Source: Streptomyces sporangiiformans (lineage in GTDB: Bacteria; Actinomycetota; Actinomycetes; Streptomycetales; Streptomycetaceae). Taken from it: a stretch of 64,000 bases of DNA. This document shows positions 49,125 through 60,479 of the stretch, piece by piece. Location of the stretch: positions 62,001 to 126,000 of the forward strand of contig NZ_VCHX02000153.1 in the NCBI RefSeq assembly GCF_005768555.2. Reading direction: 5' to 3'. Position numbers and translations under genes: made by a program. The notes under the pieces are model-generated. The model saw only the letters and a program-made list of their open reading frames with translations. It did not search any database and had not been told where the DNA came from. The first letter of the stretch is position 1. Each line of letters starts with the position of its first letter.

Positions 49125-49747
49125 CGCTCACCCTCCCCCGCGGCCGGAACGGGCGGCTTCACCAAGCCGCTCCGCAGCGCGGACGCGGACGGCCGGGTGG
49201 TGCCCGCGGATCCGTACCGCTCCCCCAGCGACTCCCGGGCGATCTTCTCCTGGAGCTTGAGGATGCCCTGGAGCAGCGCTTCGGGGCGCGGCGGGCACCC
49301 GGGTACGTAGACATCCACCGGGATGATCTGGTCGACGCCCTTGGTCACGGAGTACGAGTCCCAGTAGGGCCCGCCGCAGTTGGAGCAGGCGCCGAAGGAG
49401 ATGACGTACTTCGGCTCGGGCATCTGCTCGTAGAGCCGCTTCACCGCGGGGGCCATCTTGTCCGTGACCGTGCCCGACACGACCATGAGGTCGGCCTGGC
49501 GCGGTCCCGGTGCGAAGGGGATGACTCCGAGGCGGATGAAGTCGTGCCGGGCCATGGAGGCGGCGATGAACTCGATCGCGCAACAGGCGAGACCGAAGTT
49601 GAAGACCCACAGGCTGTAGCGGCGGCCCCAGTTCAGGACCACCTTCATCGGCTCGGGGGCGAGACGGGCGAGCGCGCCCAGCCTCTTCGGCTCGGGAAGC
49701 AGCACGGGCACCGGCTCGGACACGGTCTCGGGCTGGTTCACGTCCAT
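49121..49747 (-). CDS. nuoB: NADH-quinone oxidoreductase subunit B, N2 cluster (second cluster)
   Basis: A 208-residue protein from ATG 49747. It holds the terminal N2 4Fe-4S cluster: the tandem Cys pair is in [11 protein letters not shown] (C55, C56), and the other ligands are in [19 protein letters not shown] and [20 protein letters not shown]. The last 40 residues are an extension rich in Arg/Ser/Ala. The start lies inside the end of nuoA (10-bp overlap). Confidence 0.96.
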   Translation of the reverse strand: MDVNQPETVSEPVPVLLPEPKRLGALARLAPEPMKVVLNWGRRYSLWVFNFGLACCAIEFIAASMARHDFIRLGVIPFAPGPRQADLMVVSGTVTDKMAPAVKRLYEQMPEPKYVISFGACSNCGGPYWDSYSVTKGVDQIIPVDVYVPGCPPRPEALLQGILKLQEKIARESLGERYGSAGTTRPSASALRSGLVKPPVPAAGEGER

Positions 49748-50151
49748 GTGAGGACGCCCTTCTTGTATGCGTAGAGCAGGCCCACGGCCAGGAAGCCCAG
49801 GAAGATGAACATCTCCACGAGCGTTGTCGCGCCGTATCCCGGCGCGGCGAAGACCGTCGCCCAGGGGAAGAGGAAGATCGAGTCGACGGCGAAGATCACG
49901 TAGAGGAAGGCGTAGACGTAGTACCGGACCTGGGTGTGCGCCCAGCCCTCGCCTACGGGGTCGACTCCGCACTCGTATGTCAGCAGTTTCTCGGGGGTCG
50001 GGACGACAGGCCGCAGCAGACGTCCCGCTCCGAAGGCTACGGCGACGAACAGCACGCCGACCACTGCGAGCAGTCCGACGACCGAGTAGGACTGGAAGTA
50101 GTCCGCCGCGACGACGGTCCCGGTCCCCGCGACCATGGTCGGTTCCGGCAC
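49738..50151 (-). CDS. nuoA: NADH-quinone oxidoreductase subunit A (second cluster)
   Basis: A 137-residue three-helix subunit and first gene of the cluster, from GTG 50151 with GAGGGG upstream. It has [20 protein letters not shown] (the conserved Cys-containing loop), [20 protein letters not shown] and PWATVF, as in NuoA. A promoter must lie in the 257-bp gap towards the first histidine kinase. Confidence 0.95.
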   Translation of the reverse strand: MPEPTMVAGTGTVVAADYFQSYSVVGLLAVVGVLFVAVAFGAGRLLRPVVPTPEKLLTYECGVDPVGEGWAHTQVRYYVYAFLYVIFAVDSIFLFPWATVFAAPGYGATTLVEMFIFLGFLAVGLLYAYKKGVLTWT

Positions 50152-50408
50152 GTCCGCCCCTCGCTCCCTGACCTCGTATGACCTCGTGTGCGCCCTGACA
50201 TGCGCCGCTTGATGCGCCGTGCTCGACGATCTGTACGCACCGGAGTCTAGGCCCTGCTAAAGAAACGGTAAGCAGCCCGTCACACGTCAGCATGCACGGA
50301 GGCCCTCGGGAGGCGATCCGGGAGCGCCCCGAGGGTGGGGCTTTCCCCAGTGAACGGCGGCGGGATACCTCATGGCGCGACGGCCCGCGGCCCGGCACGC
50401 TAACGGTT

Positions 50409-51611
50409 ATGACCGAACCCACCCTGGCCACCGATGCCCGGAACGGCACCGAACGGCTGCCGCGTGCGCGCTTCGCCTATGACCGTCACACCTGGAAGGA
50501 GATCGCGCATCTCCTCGCCAACCTGCCGGTCGCGTTGCTCGGCTTCACCTATGTGGCCACGGTGCTGTTCACCGGCGCCTTGCTGACGGCGACGGTGATC
50601 GGTTTTCCGCTGCTCGCGGCCGGGCTGATGGGTGCCCGGCAGCTGGGCAAGCTGGAGCGGGGCCGGTCCAGGGCGCTGCTCGGGGTGCGGGTGGACGAGC
50701 CGAGTCCGCTGTCGTTGCTGGGGCGGAGACGGGACGGGTTCTTCCCCCAGTTGTGGATGGCACTGAAGGACCCGGTCGGCTGGCGGACCATGCTGTACGA
50801 CTTCATAAGGCTGCCCTGGGGCATCCTGACCTTCACCATCACGCTGACCTCACTCTTCGTACTGTGGCCCGTGCTGCCGTTCATCGCGCGCGGGCTCGCC
50901 AACGCGGACCGGGCGATGGTCCGGGCGCTTCTCTCGCCCTCCGACGAGCTGGAGCGGCGTATCGCCGAGCTGGAGTCGGACCGGGGCGTGGTCGTCGACA
51001 CGGCGGCGGCCGACCTGCGGCGCATCGAGCGGGATCTGCACGACGGGGCGCAGGCCCGGCTGGTCAACCTCGCGATGGGGCTCGGTCTGGCCAAGGAGAA
51101 ACTGCTGGAGGACCCCGACGCGGCGGCGTCGATGGTCGCGGAGGCGCACGGCGAGGTGAAGCTGGCCCTCCAGGAGCTGCGCGACCTGGCCCGGGGCATC
51201 CACCCCGCCGTCCTCACCGACCGCGGGCTCGACGCCGCCCTGTCCGCGGTGGCCTCCCGCTGCACGGTCCCCGTCAAGGTGACGGCCGACCTGATGACGC
51301 GCCCCGCGGCGGCCATCGAGGGCATCGCGTACTTCACGGTCTCCGAGCTCCTCCAGAACGTGAGCAAGCACAGCGGGGCACGGTCCGCCTCCGTGGACGT
51401 GTGGCGCTCCGACAACCGCCTGCTCATACAGGTCTGGGACGACGGCCGCGGCGGTGCGTCCCTGGACGGCGGCACGGGTATGGCGGGTCTCGCCGACCGG
51501 CTCGGCGCGGTCGACGGCCTGTTCGTCATCGAATCCCCCATCGGCGGCCCGACGACCATCACCGCGGAGCTCCCCTGGCGGGACCGGACGGACGAGCCGG
51601 CACAGGGGTAG
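50409..51611 (+). CDS. Sensor histidine kinase, NarL/DesK type (first of a tandem pair)
   Basis: A 400-residue membrane kinase from ATG 50409 (weak ribosome binding site). Residues 30-165 form a four-helix membrane sensor domain of the putative-sensor type (PF13796). The HisKA_3 dimerisation domain has the phosphoacceptor His in [20 protein letters not shown] (H211), and the HATPase has [13 protein letters not shown] (N box), VWDDGRGG and [11 protein letters not shown]. The kinase core is almost identical at DNA level to the next gene. Probably signals to the response regulator at 53531. Confidence 0.9.
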   Translation: MTEPTLATDARNGTERLPRARFAYDRHTWKEIAHLLANLPVALLGFTYVATVLFTGALLTATVIGFPLLAAGLMGARQLGKLERGRSRALLGVRVDEPSPLSLLGRRRDGFFPQLWMALKDPVGWRTMLYDFIRLPWGILTFTITLTSLFVLWPVLPFIARGLANADRAMVRALLSPSDELERRIAELESDRGVVVDTAAADLRRIERDLHDGAQARLVNLAMGLGLAKEKLLEDPDAAASMVAEAHGEVKLALQELRDLARGIHPAVLTDRGLDAALSAVASRCTVPVKVTADLMTRPAAAIEGIAYFTVSELLQNVSKHSGARSASVDVWRSDNRLLIQVWDDGRGGASLDGGTGMAGLADRLGAVDGLFVIESPIGGPTTITAELPWRDRTDEPAQG

Positions 51612-51798
51612 GCGGTCCGCGCCCTCGCCGTATCGCGCCTTACGAAGTGCCGCACGCGCCGTGCCGCCCGGCGCCGGGCCGAGGTAGGGAAAACCCCCGC
51701 CCGAAGACGCCGACGTGCTCCATGGTTCGCGGACCTCGCACCGAGCACCGTGGAGCTACAACAGCGGACGAGTGGACGAGTAGAAACGGACGACGGTC

Positions 51799-53154
51799 AT
51801 GGCGACGGAGTACGGACAGGGATACGGGCTGAAGGGTGGGTCCGGCTTCCGCGGGGAGGGCGTCGAGGAGCGGCGGCACCGGCTCCCCGCCGCGCTGCGG
51901 GCGCCGATCGAGGCCCGCAGCTGGCGCGAGCTCGGCTATCTGATGCTGAGCCTGCCGGTCAGCATCATGACCTTCACGTTCGCCGTCACGATGGTGGCGC
52001 TGGGGGCGGGCCTGCTGATCACGTTCCTCGGTATACCGGTGCTCGCCGCGGCGCTCGCGGGCTGCCGTGGGCTGGGCGCGCTGGAGCGGGCGCGGGCGCG
52101 CGGGCTGCTGGGCCTGGACGTCGCGGCGCCGGAGCCTTTGCGGGTCCGGCGGCAGGGCGCCATGGCATGGATGGGCGCGATGCTGAAGAGCGGGGCGTCC
52201 TGGCGGCATCTGCTGTACGCGGTGCTGCACTTCCCGTGGGCCGTGTTCGCGTTCGCGGTGGCGGTGAACTTCTGGGCGTACGGCTGGGCGCTGCTGACGT
52301 ATCCGCTGTGGTTCTGGCTCTTCCCGATGTACGGCGGACAGGGCGGGCTTCAGCTGTACGGGGACGAGACGCACCGGATCTACCTGGACAATCCCTTCGA
52401 GATCACCGTGACCGCGTCGGTGGGGCTGTTGCTCACGCTGGCCACGCCGTGGATCGTGCGGGCGCTGACAACGGTGGACCGGCTGATGGTGCACGGGCTG
52501 CTCGGGCCGTCGCGGCTCGCGACGCGGGTGGTGGAGCTGGAGTCGGACCGCGGAGTCGTGATCGACACGGCGGCGGCCGACCTGCGGCGTATCGAGCGGG
52601 ATCTGCACGACGGGGCGCAGGCCCGGCTGGTCGCGCTGGCGATGGATCTGGGGCTGGCGAAGGAGAAGCTGGCGGAGGATCCGGAGGCGGCGGCGCGGAT
52701 GGTCGGCGAGGCGCATGGCGAGGTGAAGACGGCGTTGCAGGAGCTGCGGGATCTGGCGCGGGGGATTCATCCTGCGGTGCTCACCGACCGGGGGCTGGAT
52801 GCGGCGTTGTCCGCGGTGGCCTCGCGGTGCACGGTGCCCGTTCAGGTCGAGGTGGATCTGCCGGGGCGGCCGGCGCCCGCGATCGAGGGCATCGCGTACT
52901 TCACGGTGTCCGAGCTGCTGCAGAACGTCAGCAAGCACTCTCGGGCGACGCGTGCGTACGTCGATGTCTGGCGGGTCGAGAACCGGCTCATGCTGCAGGT
53001 GGTCGACAACGGGGTGGGCGGCGCGGACGGCTCCGCCGGGTCCGGTCTCGCGGGGCTCGCCGAGCGGCTTGACGCGGTCGACGGCATCCTCGTGATCGAC
53101 TCTCCCGTCGCCGGGCCCACTCGCGTCACGGCGGAGCTGCCGTGGCGGGAGTGA
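51799..53154 (+). CDS. Sensor histidine kinase, NarL/DesK type (second of a tandem pair)
   Basis: A 451-residue membrane kinase from ATG 51799, 187 bp after the first kinase. Its N-terminal sensor domain (about 45-235) has the same helix plan with an extra loop (FPMYGGQGGLQLYGDETHRI). The phosphoacceptor His is in [20 protein letters not shown] (H270), and the ATP site has [21 protein letters not shown] and GSGLAGLAERL. About 100 residues around the His are nearly identical to the first kinase, so one arose by tandem duplication and the sensors then diverged. Confidence 0.9.
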   Translation: MATEYGQGYGLKGGSGFRGEGVEERRHRLPAALRAPIEARSWRELGYLMLSLPVSIMTFTFAVTMVALGAGLLITFLGIPVLAAALAGCRGLGALERARARGLLGLDVAAPEPLRVRRQGAMAWMGAMLKSGASWRHLLYAVLHFPWAVFAFAVAVNFWAYGWALLTYPLWFWLFPMYGGQGGLQLYGDETHRIYLDNPFEITVTASVGLLLTLATPWIVRALTTVDRLMVHGLLGPSRLATRVVELESDRGVVIDTAAADLRRIERDLHDGAQARLVALAMDLGLAKEKLAEDPEAAARMVGEAHGEVKTALQELRDLARGIHPAVLTDRGLDAALSAVASRCTVPVQVEVDLPGRPAPAIEGIAYFTVSELLQNVSKHSRATRAYVDVWRVENRLMLQVVDNGVGGADGSAGSGLAGLAERLDAVDGILVIDSPVAGPTRVTAELPWRE

Positions 53155-53159
53155 GCGCC

Positions 53160-53400
53160 TCCCCCTGACGGGGTGGGGGGTGGGTTTTCTTTCCCCGAAC
53201 CCACCCCTTCCCGAAACCGGTGGGCTGCGCCCCCAGCCCCCAGCCCCCAGCCCCCACGATGGCTCGCATCTCGGCTGCGGGCCGTCTGGGGCTGGTCGCG
53301 CAGTTCCCCGCGCCCCTCAAAGCCCGCGCCCCGTAAAGGGGGACGCCGTATGCCCCCGGCGGCGACGGGCGGACGCACCGGCACACGACCCCGCCCCATT
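53160..53400. repeat. Intergenic Streptomyces-type dispersed repeat sequence
   Basis: The gap between the second kinase and the response regulator has no gene. It contains C-rich hairpin modules (GGGTGGGTTTT... ACCCACCCC), tandem AGCCCCC units at about 53230-53255, and GGTCGCGCAGTTCCCCGCGC at about 53294-53313, a motif I remember as widely dispersed between Streptomyces genes. Its function is unknown. Confidence 0.65.
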
Positions 53401-53530
53401 CACCAGCAGTAAGCGTTTGCCCCAGCCCGACGGGAGCGATTCCACTCTGTGGGCCCACCGGTAGCCGAATGCTGGAATGCTGGGGCTGTCGTACGAGTGG
53501 GCTGGGGGGCCGAGGATCGTGGAGGACAGG

Positions 53531-54190
53531 GTGCAGGTGGTCATCGCCGAGGATTCGGTGCTGCTCAGAGAGGGGCTGACTCGGCTGTTGACCGACCGCG
53601 GGCACGAAGTCGTCGCGGGCGTCGGCGACGGCGAGGCGTTGATCAAGACCATCACGGAGCTGGCGGCCCAGGGGGCGCTGCCGGACGTCGTGGTCGCCGA
53701 CGTCCGGATGCCACCGACCCACACCGACGAGGGCGTCAAGGCCGCGGTACAGCTACGCAAGCACCACCCGGGACTCGGCGTACTGGTGTTGTCACAGTAC
53801 GTGGAGGAGCAGTACGCGACGGAGCTCCTTGCCGGCTCCAGCCACGGCGTGGGCTACCTGCTCAAGGACCGGGTGGCCGAGGTACGCGAGTTCGTGGACG
53901 CGGTGGTGCGGGTGGCCCAGGGCGGCACGGCGCTCGACCCGGAGGTGGTGGCTCAGCTGCTCGGCCGCAGCCGGAAGCAGGACGTACTCGCGGGACTGAC
54001 GCCGCGCGAGAGAGAGGTCCTAGGACTCATGGCCGAGGGGCGGACGAACTCCGCCATCGCGCGGCAGCTGGTCGTCAGCGACGGAGCCGTCGAGAAGCAC
54101 GTCAGCAACATCTTCCTGAAGCTGGGCCTGTCCCAGAGTGACGGGGATCACCGACGGGTCCTCGCGGTCCTCACCTATCTGAACTCATGA
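53531..54190 (+). CDS. NarL/LuxR-type response regulator
   Basis: A 219-residue regulator. GTG 53531 has GGAGG 5 bp upstream and gives VQVVIAEDSVLLREGLTRLL, the normal receiver start; GTG 53519 is an alternative. The phosphoacceptor is D57 in DVVVADVRMPP, with E7/D8 and Lys in YLLKDRVAEV. The C-terminal helix-turn-helix is LTPREREVLGLMAEGRTNSA then IARQLVVSDGAVEKHVSNIF, of the LuxR type. It is the only regulator next to two kinases and is probably their shared partner. Confidence 0.93.
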   Translation: MQVVIAEDSVLLREGLTRLLTDRGHEVVAGVGDGEALIKTITELAAQGALPDVVVADVRMPPTHTDEGVKAAVQLRKHHPGLGVLVLSQYVEEQYATELLAGSSHGVGYLLKDRVAEVREFVDAVVRVAQGGTALDPEVVAQLLGRSRKQDVLAGLTPREREVLGLMAEGRTNSAIARQLVVSDGAVEKHVSNIFLKLGLSQSDGDHRRVLAVLTYLNS

Positions 54191-54644
54191 CCACCGCGGC
54201 CGAGCCCATGATCGCCATGCCCGCCATGCCGGACCCGGCCATGGTGACGGCCGTGGCCGCCGTGCCCGTCCCGTTCGCCGGGACACGTCGGCCGCCTCGT
54301 CCACCTTCACCGCCCGACCATCTGACACCATGTCAGCTCAAAGGGTCCGCCACCCACCAAGAGGTGACAGCGAGGAAGGCAGCGGCCGAACCAGAGGCCA
54401 GGGCGACGGCGAGAGCAACATCGGTAGTGAGATCCCTAGAACCAAAGGATGAGCGGGCAACGTCTTCAGAAGCAGGGCCGGGGGGCGAATAAATCATGTC
54501 AAATCAGGGCGTCGGACCGTCTCAAAGTGGTGTCCATCATGCGAACGGCCGAGGGAAGGCGACCCTTACAGACGTAGGGTTGAGCTTGGGAAGGCCTGTG
54601 GTAAGGCCGCTCCCAGACAGCCGCCTCGAGGGAGGTCCAGTTCA
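54191..54644. other. Intergenic region before korA
   Basis: A 454-bp gap with no secure gene. A 101-codon plus-strand frame overlaps the response-regulator stop (ATGA), but its codon bias fades after about 35 codons and it resembles nothing known to me. The rest is less GC-rich and should contain the promoter of the oxidoreductase operon. Confidence 0.55.
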
Positions 54645-57666
<3,022 letters not shown>

Positions 57667-57683
57667 CGGGCAGTTGACACCTG

Positions 57684-57727
57684 AGCGCCCGGGTGCCGTA
57701 CGCACATCGCGTACGGCACCTGGGCGC
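57684..57727 (+). terminator. Intrinsic terminator after korB
   Basis: The 19-nt arm at 57684-57702 pairs with 57709-57727 with one G-T-type mismatch around a 6-nt loop, then TTT. It starts 18 bp after the korB stop. Confidence 0.88.
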
Positions 57728-57774
57728 TTTGCGTGCCAAGCCCCGCGGCCCAGGCGTGATCCAAACGACAGGCC

Positions 57775-58032
57775 CTAGGCGTCGGGGATGTCCTTCTTGG
57801 CGCGGATCAGCGTGTCCCGGCTGATCACAACGATGCGCTCGTAGTCGGCTCGGGCGGCGTCGGAGGGGAGGTGGGGATCGAGAGCGGTGGTGGCTTCGGT
57901 GCCGATGACGGCGAAGTTGCCGTCGGACAGTTCGAAGAGGTCAGGGCAGGTTTGACTGGTGACCGATCCCCGTTTGCTCGGGGGGTCTCCGAGACGGCGG
58001 GTGATACGCGCGGACGAGAGGTCAATGCGCAA
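57775..58032 (-). CDS. Small conserved hypothetical protein
   Basis: An 85-residue protein from TTG 58032, with AGGGGA upstream: MRIDLSSARITRRLGDPPSK, CPDLFELSDGNFAVIGTEAT and YERIVVISRDTLIRAKKDI. I recall similar small proteins in many Streptomyces genomes, but no function or named domain. There is no Cys cluster or signal peptide. It lies downstream of, and on the same strand as, the next gene. Confidence 0.65.
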   Translation of the reverse strand: MRIDLSSARITRRLGDPPSKRGSVTSQTCPDLFELSDGNFAVIGTEATTALDPHLPSDAARADYERIVVISRDTLIRAKKDIPDA

Positions 58033-58159
58033 CGGAATGGTCCCCTCTGGGGCGGGTGGCCCCGCGTGTCAGACGTGAGCATTAACAACGAGTGCGACAC
58101 CTAAGGGTCACGGCGACCCCTGCTATTTCTGGCCACTCGCAGCGCTCGCCACACATCAA

Positions 58160-58723
58160 TCATCCGTTTGGAGAATCGAAGTCCACCTGGCCCACGACCC
58201 ACCACTCGTCCGGGTCGTCCGCGAGCTCTTCCAGGATGGTGTCGACCACTCCACCGACCCGTCCCTCCAGGGAGTCGACGGGAAGACTCCGCCGGTGCTC
58301 GACCGTGCGCTCCCAGTACTCCGCGAAGACGGGATTGCGGCACAGCACCCGCAGATGACCGATCAGTTCCTCCCAGGTGAGCCGGCCGATCTGATGGCCC
58401 ACCAGCACGGTGCCGTAAGCACGATTGGCGAAAATCATCTGCCGATGCCTCTGCTCGGAGAGACCGGTCAACGTGCTCGACGCGTCGGCGAGCGCCGCAT
58501 CGTCGATCTCTCGGTCGAGCTGTTCCACGACGAGGCGGTGATGCTGGATCAGATTCGCGCGCTGGAGCTCCTCGGCCACGCGAGCGAGCTGCCGAAGGAG
58601 TTCCAGCATCAGCTCTTCCTGGCGCCTGACACGGGAGTCGCGCGCGAAGGGGGAGCGCATCAGGCTCAGCCCGGCCACCAGCGCAGAAGCGATTTTCCTG
58701 GCGGTCGGAGTCAGTGTGACCAT
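58160..58723 (-). CDS. DUF6082-like hypothetical protein
   Basis: A 187-residue protein beginning MVTLTPTARKIASALVAGLS. The middle has LIQHHRLVVEQLDREIDDAA, RQMIFANRAYGTVLVGHQIG and ELIGHLRVLCRNPVFAEYWE, then RRSLPVDSLEGRVGGVVDTI. I remember these segments from the DUF6082 family of Streptomyces, whose function is unknown. The first 25 residues may form a membrane-facing helix. Assigned from memory; no active-site residues are known. Confidence 0.55.
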   Translation of the reverse strand: MVTLTPTARKIASALVAGLSLMRSPFARDSRVRRQEELMLELLRQLARVAEELQRANLIQHHRLVVEQLDREIDDAALADASSTLTGLSEQRHRQMIFANRAYGTVLVGHQIGRLTWEELIGHLRVLCRNPVFAEYWERTVEHRRSLPVDSLEGRVGGVVDTILEELADDPDEWWVVGQVDFDSPNG

Positions 58724-58970
58724 GTCAAATTATCCCCCCGGGTCCGGTGACCGCGCACCGGCCGGTGGCACCACTGGACCGACGCACGGTGGGTGAAACC
58801 ACCCCGCCCCCAGCGTGCCCGGAAGCTCAAGTCGGCGTGGGAGGCGGAGAGGGGGCGCATAGAAGGACGTGCCGCTTATGTCGACCGACGCCCTGATATA
58901 TATGTGCCCCGCAGACGCCGTCCGCATTCGTTCAGTTGGCTCCGACAGAATGCATCAGGCCTGCTCATAG

Positions 58971-59369
58971 CTACTCTTTGGCCGCGTCGTACACCTCTCG
59001 CGCCTTCTGTACCTCGTCCATGCGGCGATGGGTCCAGGCGGCGAGCGCGTGCACCTGCTCGGCCGCCTCGCGGCCGAGGTCCGTCAATGAGTAGTCCACC
59101 CTCGGCGGAATCACCGGCTTCGCATCGCGGTGCACCAGACCGTCCCGCTCCAGCGTCTGCAGGGTCTGCGTCAGCATCTTCTCGCTCACCCTGCCGATCG
59201 CCCGCCGCAGCTCACTGAAGCGGTACGGGCGGTCCAGGAGCTCGATCAGGACGAGGACGCCCCAGCGGCTGGTGACGTGCTCCAGAACGAGGCGGTACGG
59301 GCACATCTCCTCGCCCTGGAGATTCCACTTGCCGGCGGATGACGCGCTGACGCTTGCACTTACGGCCAT
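58971..59369 (-). CDS. HxlR-family transcriptional regulator
   Basis: A 132-residue winged-helix protein from ATG 59369. It has MCPYRLVLEHVTSRWGVLVL with the conserved Cys near the N-terminus, ELRRAIGRVSEKMLTQTLQT and LERDGLVHRDAKPVIPPRVD, the HxlR pattern. The Cys can sense electrophiles in relatives such as HypR and YodB. It is divergent from an NAD(P)-dependent quinone oxidoreductase-like gene with 93 bp between them and a shared palindrome, a common arrangement for HxlR redox control. Confidence 0.9.
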   Translation of the reverse strand: MAVSASVSASSAGKWNLQGEEMCPYRLVLEHVTSRWGVLVLIELLDRPYRFSELRRAIGRVSEKMLTQTLQTLERDGLVHRDAKPVIPPRVDYSLTDLGREAAEQVHALAAWTHRRMDEVQKAREVYDAAKE

Positions 59370-59372
59370 GCC

Positions 59373-59397
59373 AGTACCTTACCTCAAAGTGGGTACT
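59373..59397. promoter_or_regulatory. Probable HxlR operator between the divergent genes
   Basis: AGTACC-N13-GGTACT is a perfect 6-bp palindrome lying 3 bp before the HxlR start and about 65 bp before the oxidoreductase start. Its position suggests autoregulation plus control of the divergent gene. Confidence 0.5.
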
Positions 59398-59462
59398 TTC
59401 GAAGAGTTAGCGCCTCCCCTAGGGTGAGTGCTCGGACCCACCCCACAAGGAGCTGCGAGAAC

Positions 59463-60320
59463 ATGAGCATTGTCGTCACCGGCGCCACCGGACACCTCGG
59501 CCGTTTCGTCATCGAGGGACTGCTGGAGAAGGTCCCGGCCTCCGAGGTCGTCGCCCTCGTCCGCGACAAGGAGAAGGCCGCGCCGCTCGCCGCGCGCGGC
59601 GTCGAGCTGCGGATAGCCGACTACAGCGCACCCGAGAGCCTGAAGGGCGCCTTCGCGGCCGGTGACAAGGTGCTGCTGATCTCCGGCAGCGAGGTCGGGC
59701 AGCGGGTCGCGCAGCACACGGCCGTCATCGAGGCCGCCAAGGCGGCCGGAGTCGCGCTGCTCGCGTACACGAGCGTGCTGGGCGGCCCCGAGGCCGACTT
59801 CGACCTGGCCGCCGAGCACAAGGTCACCGAGAAGCTGATCATCGACTCCGGACTGCCGTACGCCCTCCTGCGCAACGGCTGGTACCACGAGAACTACACC
59901 GAGCAGCTCGCTCCGGTGCTGGAGCACAACGCCGTCGTCGCCGCCGCGGGCGAGGGCCGGGTCGCCTCCGCCTCGCGCGCCGACTACGCCGCCGCCGCCG
60001 TCGCCGTACTGACCGGCGAGGGTCACGAGAACAAGGCGTACGAGCTGAGCGGCGACGTCGCCTGGAGCTTCGCCGAGTACGCGGCCGAGCTGAGCAAGCA
60101 GACCGGCAAGGAGATCGCGTACAACAACGTGCCCGGCGAGGTGCTCCAGGGCATCCTCACCGGCGCCGGCCTGCCCGAGCCCCTCGCCGCGATCCTGGTG
60201 GACGTCGACAAGGCCGTCGAGCGCGGGCTGCTCGAGGGCCGGAACGGGGACCTGGCCCGGCTGATCGGCCGCCCGACCACTCCGATCGCGGACGCGATCG
60301 CGGCGGCGCTCAAGAGCTGA
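59463..60320 (+). CDS. NAD(P)H:quinone oxidoreductase type 2-like protein
   Basis: A 285-residue protein from ATG 59463, with AAGGAG 11 bp upstream. It begins MSIVVTGATGHLGRFVIEGL (GxxGxxG) and has VVALVRDKEKA, KVLLISGSEVGQR, LLAYTSVLGG, LPYALLRNGWYHENY and ADYAAAAVAVLTG, the pattern of QOR2/YtfG-type (NmrA-related) oxidoreductases that reduce quinones with NADPH. It is transcribed away from the HxlR gene and probably controlled by it. Confidence 0.9.
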   Translation: MSIVVTGATGHLGRFVIEGLLEKVPASEVVALVRDKEKAAPLAARGVELRIADYSAPESLKGAFAAGDKVLLISGSEVGQRVAQHTAVIEAAKAAGVALLAYTSVLGGPEADFDLAAEHKVTEKLIIDSGLPYALLRNGWYHENYTEQLAPVLEHNAVVAAAGEGRVASASRADYAAAAVAVLTGEGHENKAYELSGDVAWSFAEYAAELSKQTGKEIAYNNVPGEVLQGILTGAGLPEPLAAILVDVDKAVERGLLEGRNGDLARLIGRPTTPIADAIAAALKS

Positions 60321-60479
60321 GCCCTTCGGCCTCCCACCCCCGCCTGTCATGACCGTATGGCGATACGGGCATGACGGGCGGGGGTGTCCGGCGTTACCGT
60401 CTTCAGGGCTGCGCTCGCAGCCGTGCGAGGGGGCCGTGCGCGAAGACTGTGCACGATGCCGTGCGAAGAGGGAGTTGCC

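Noticed and set aside
54187-54492. 101-codon gene overlapping the response regulator stop
   Set aside because: Although the ATGA overlap is suggestive, the codon bias is lost after about 35 codons and the product is low-complexity with no recognisable domain.
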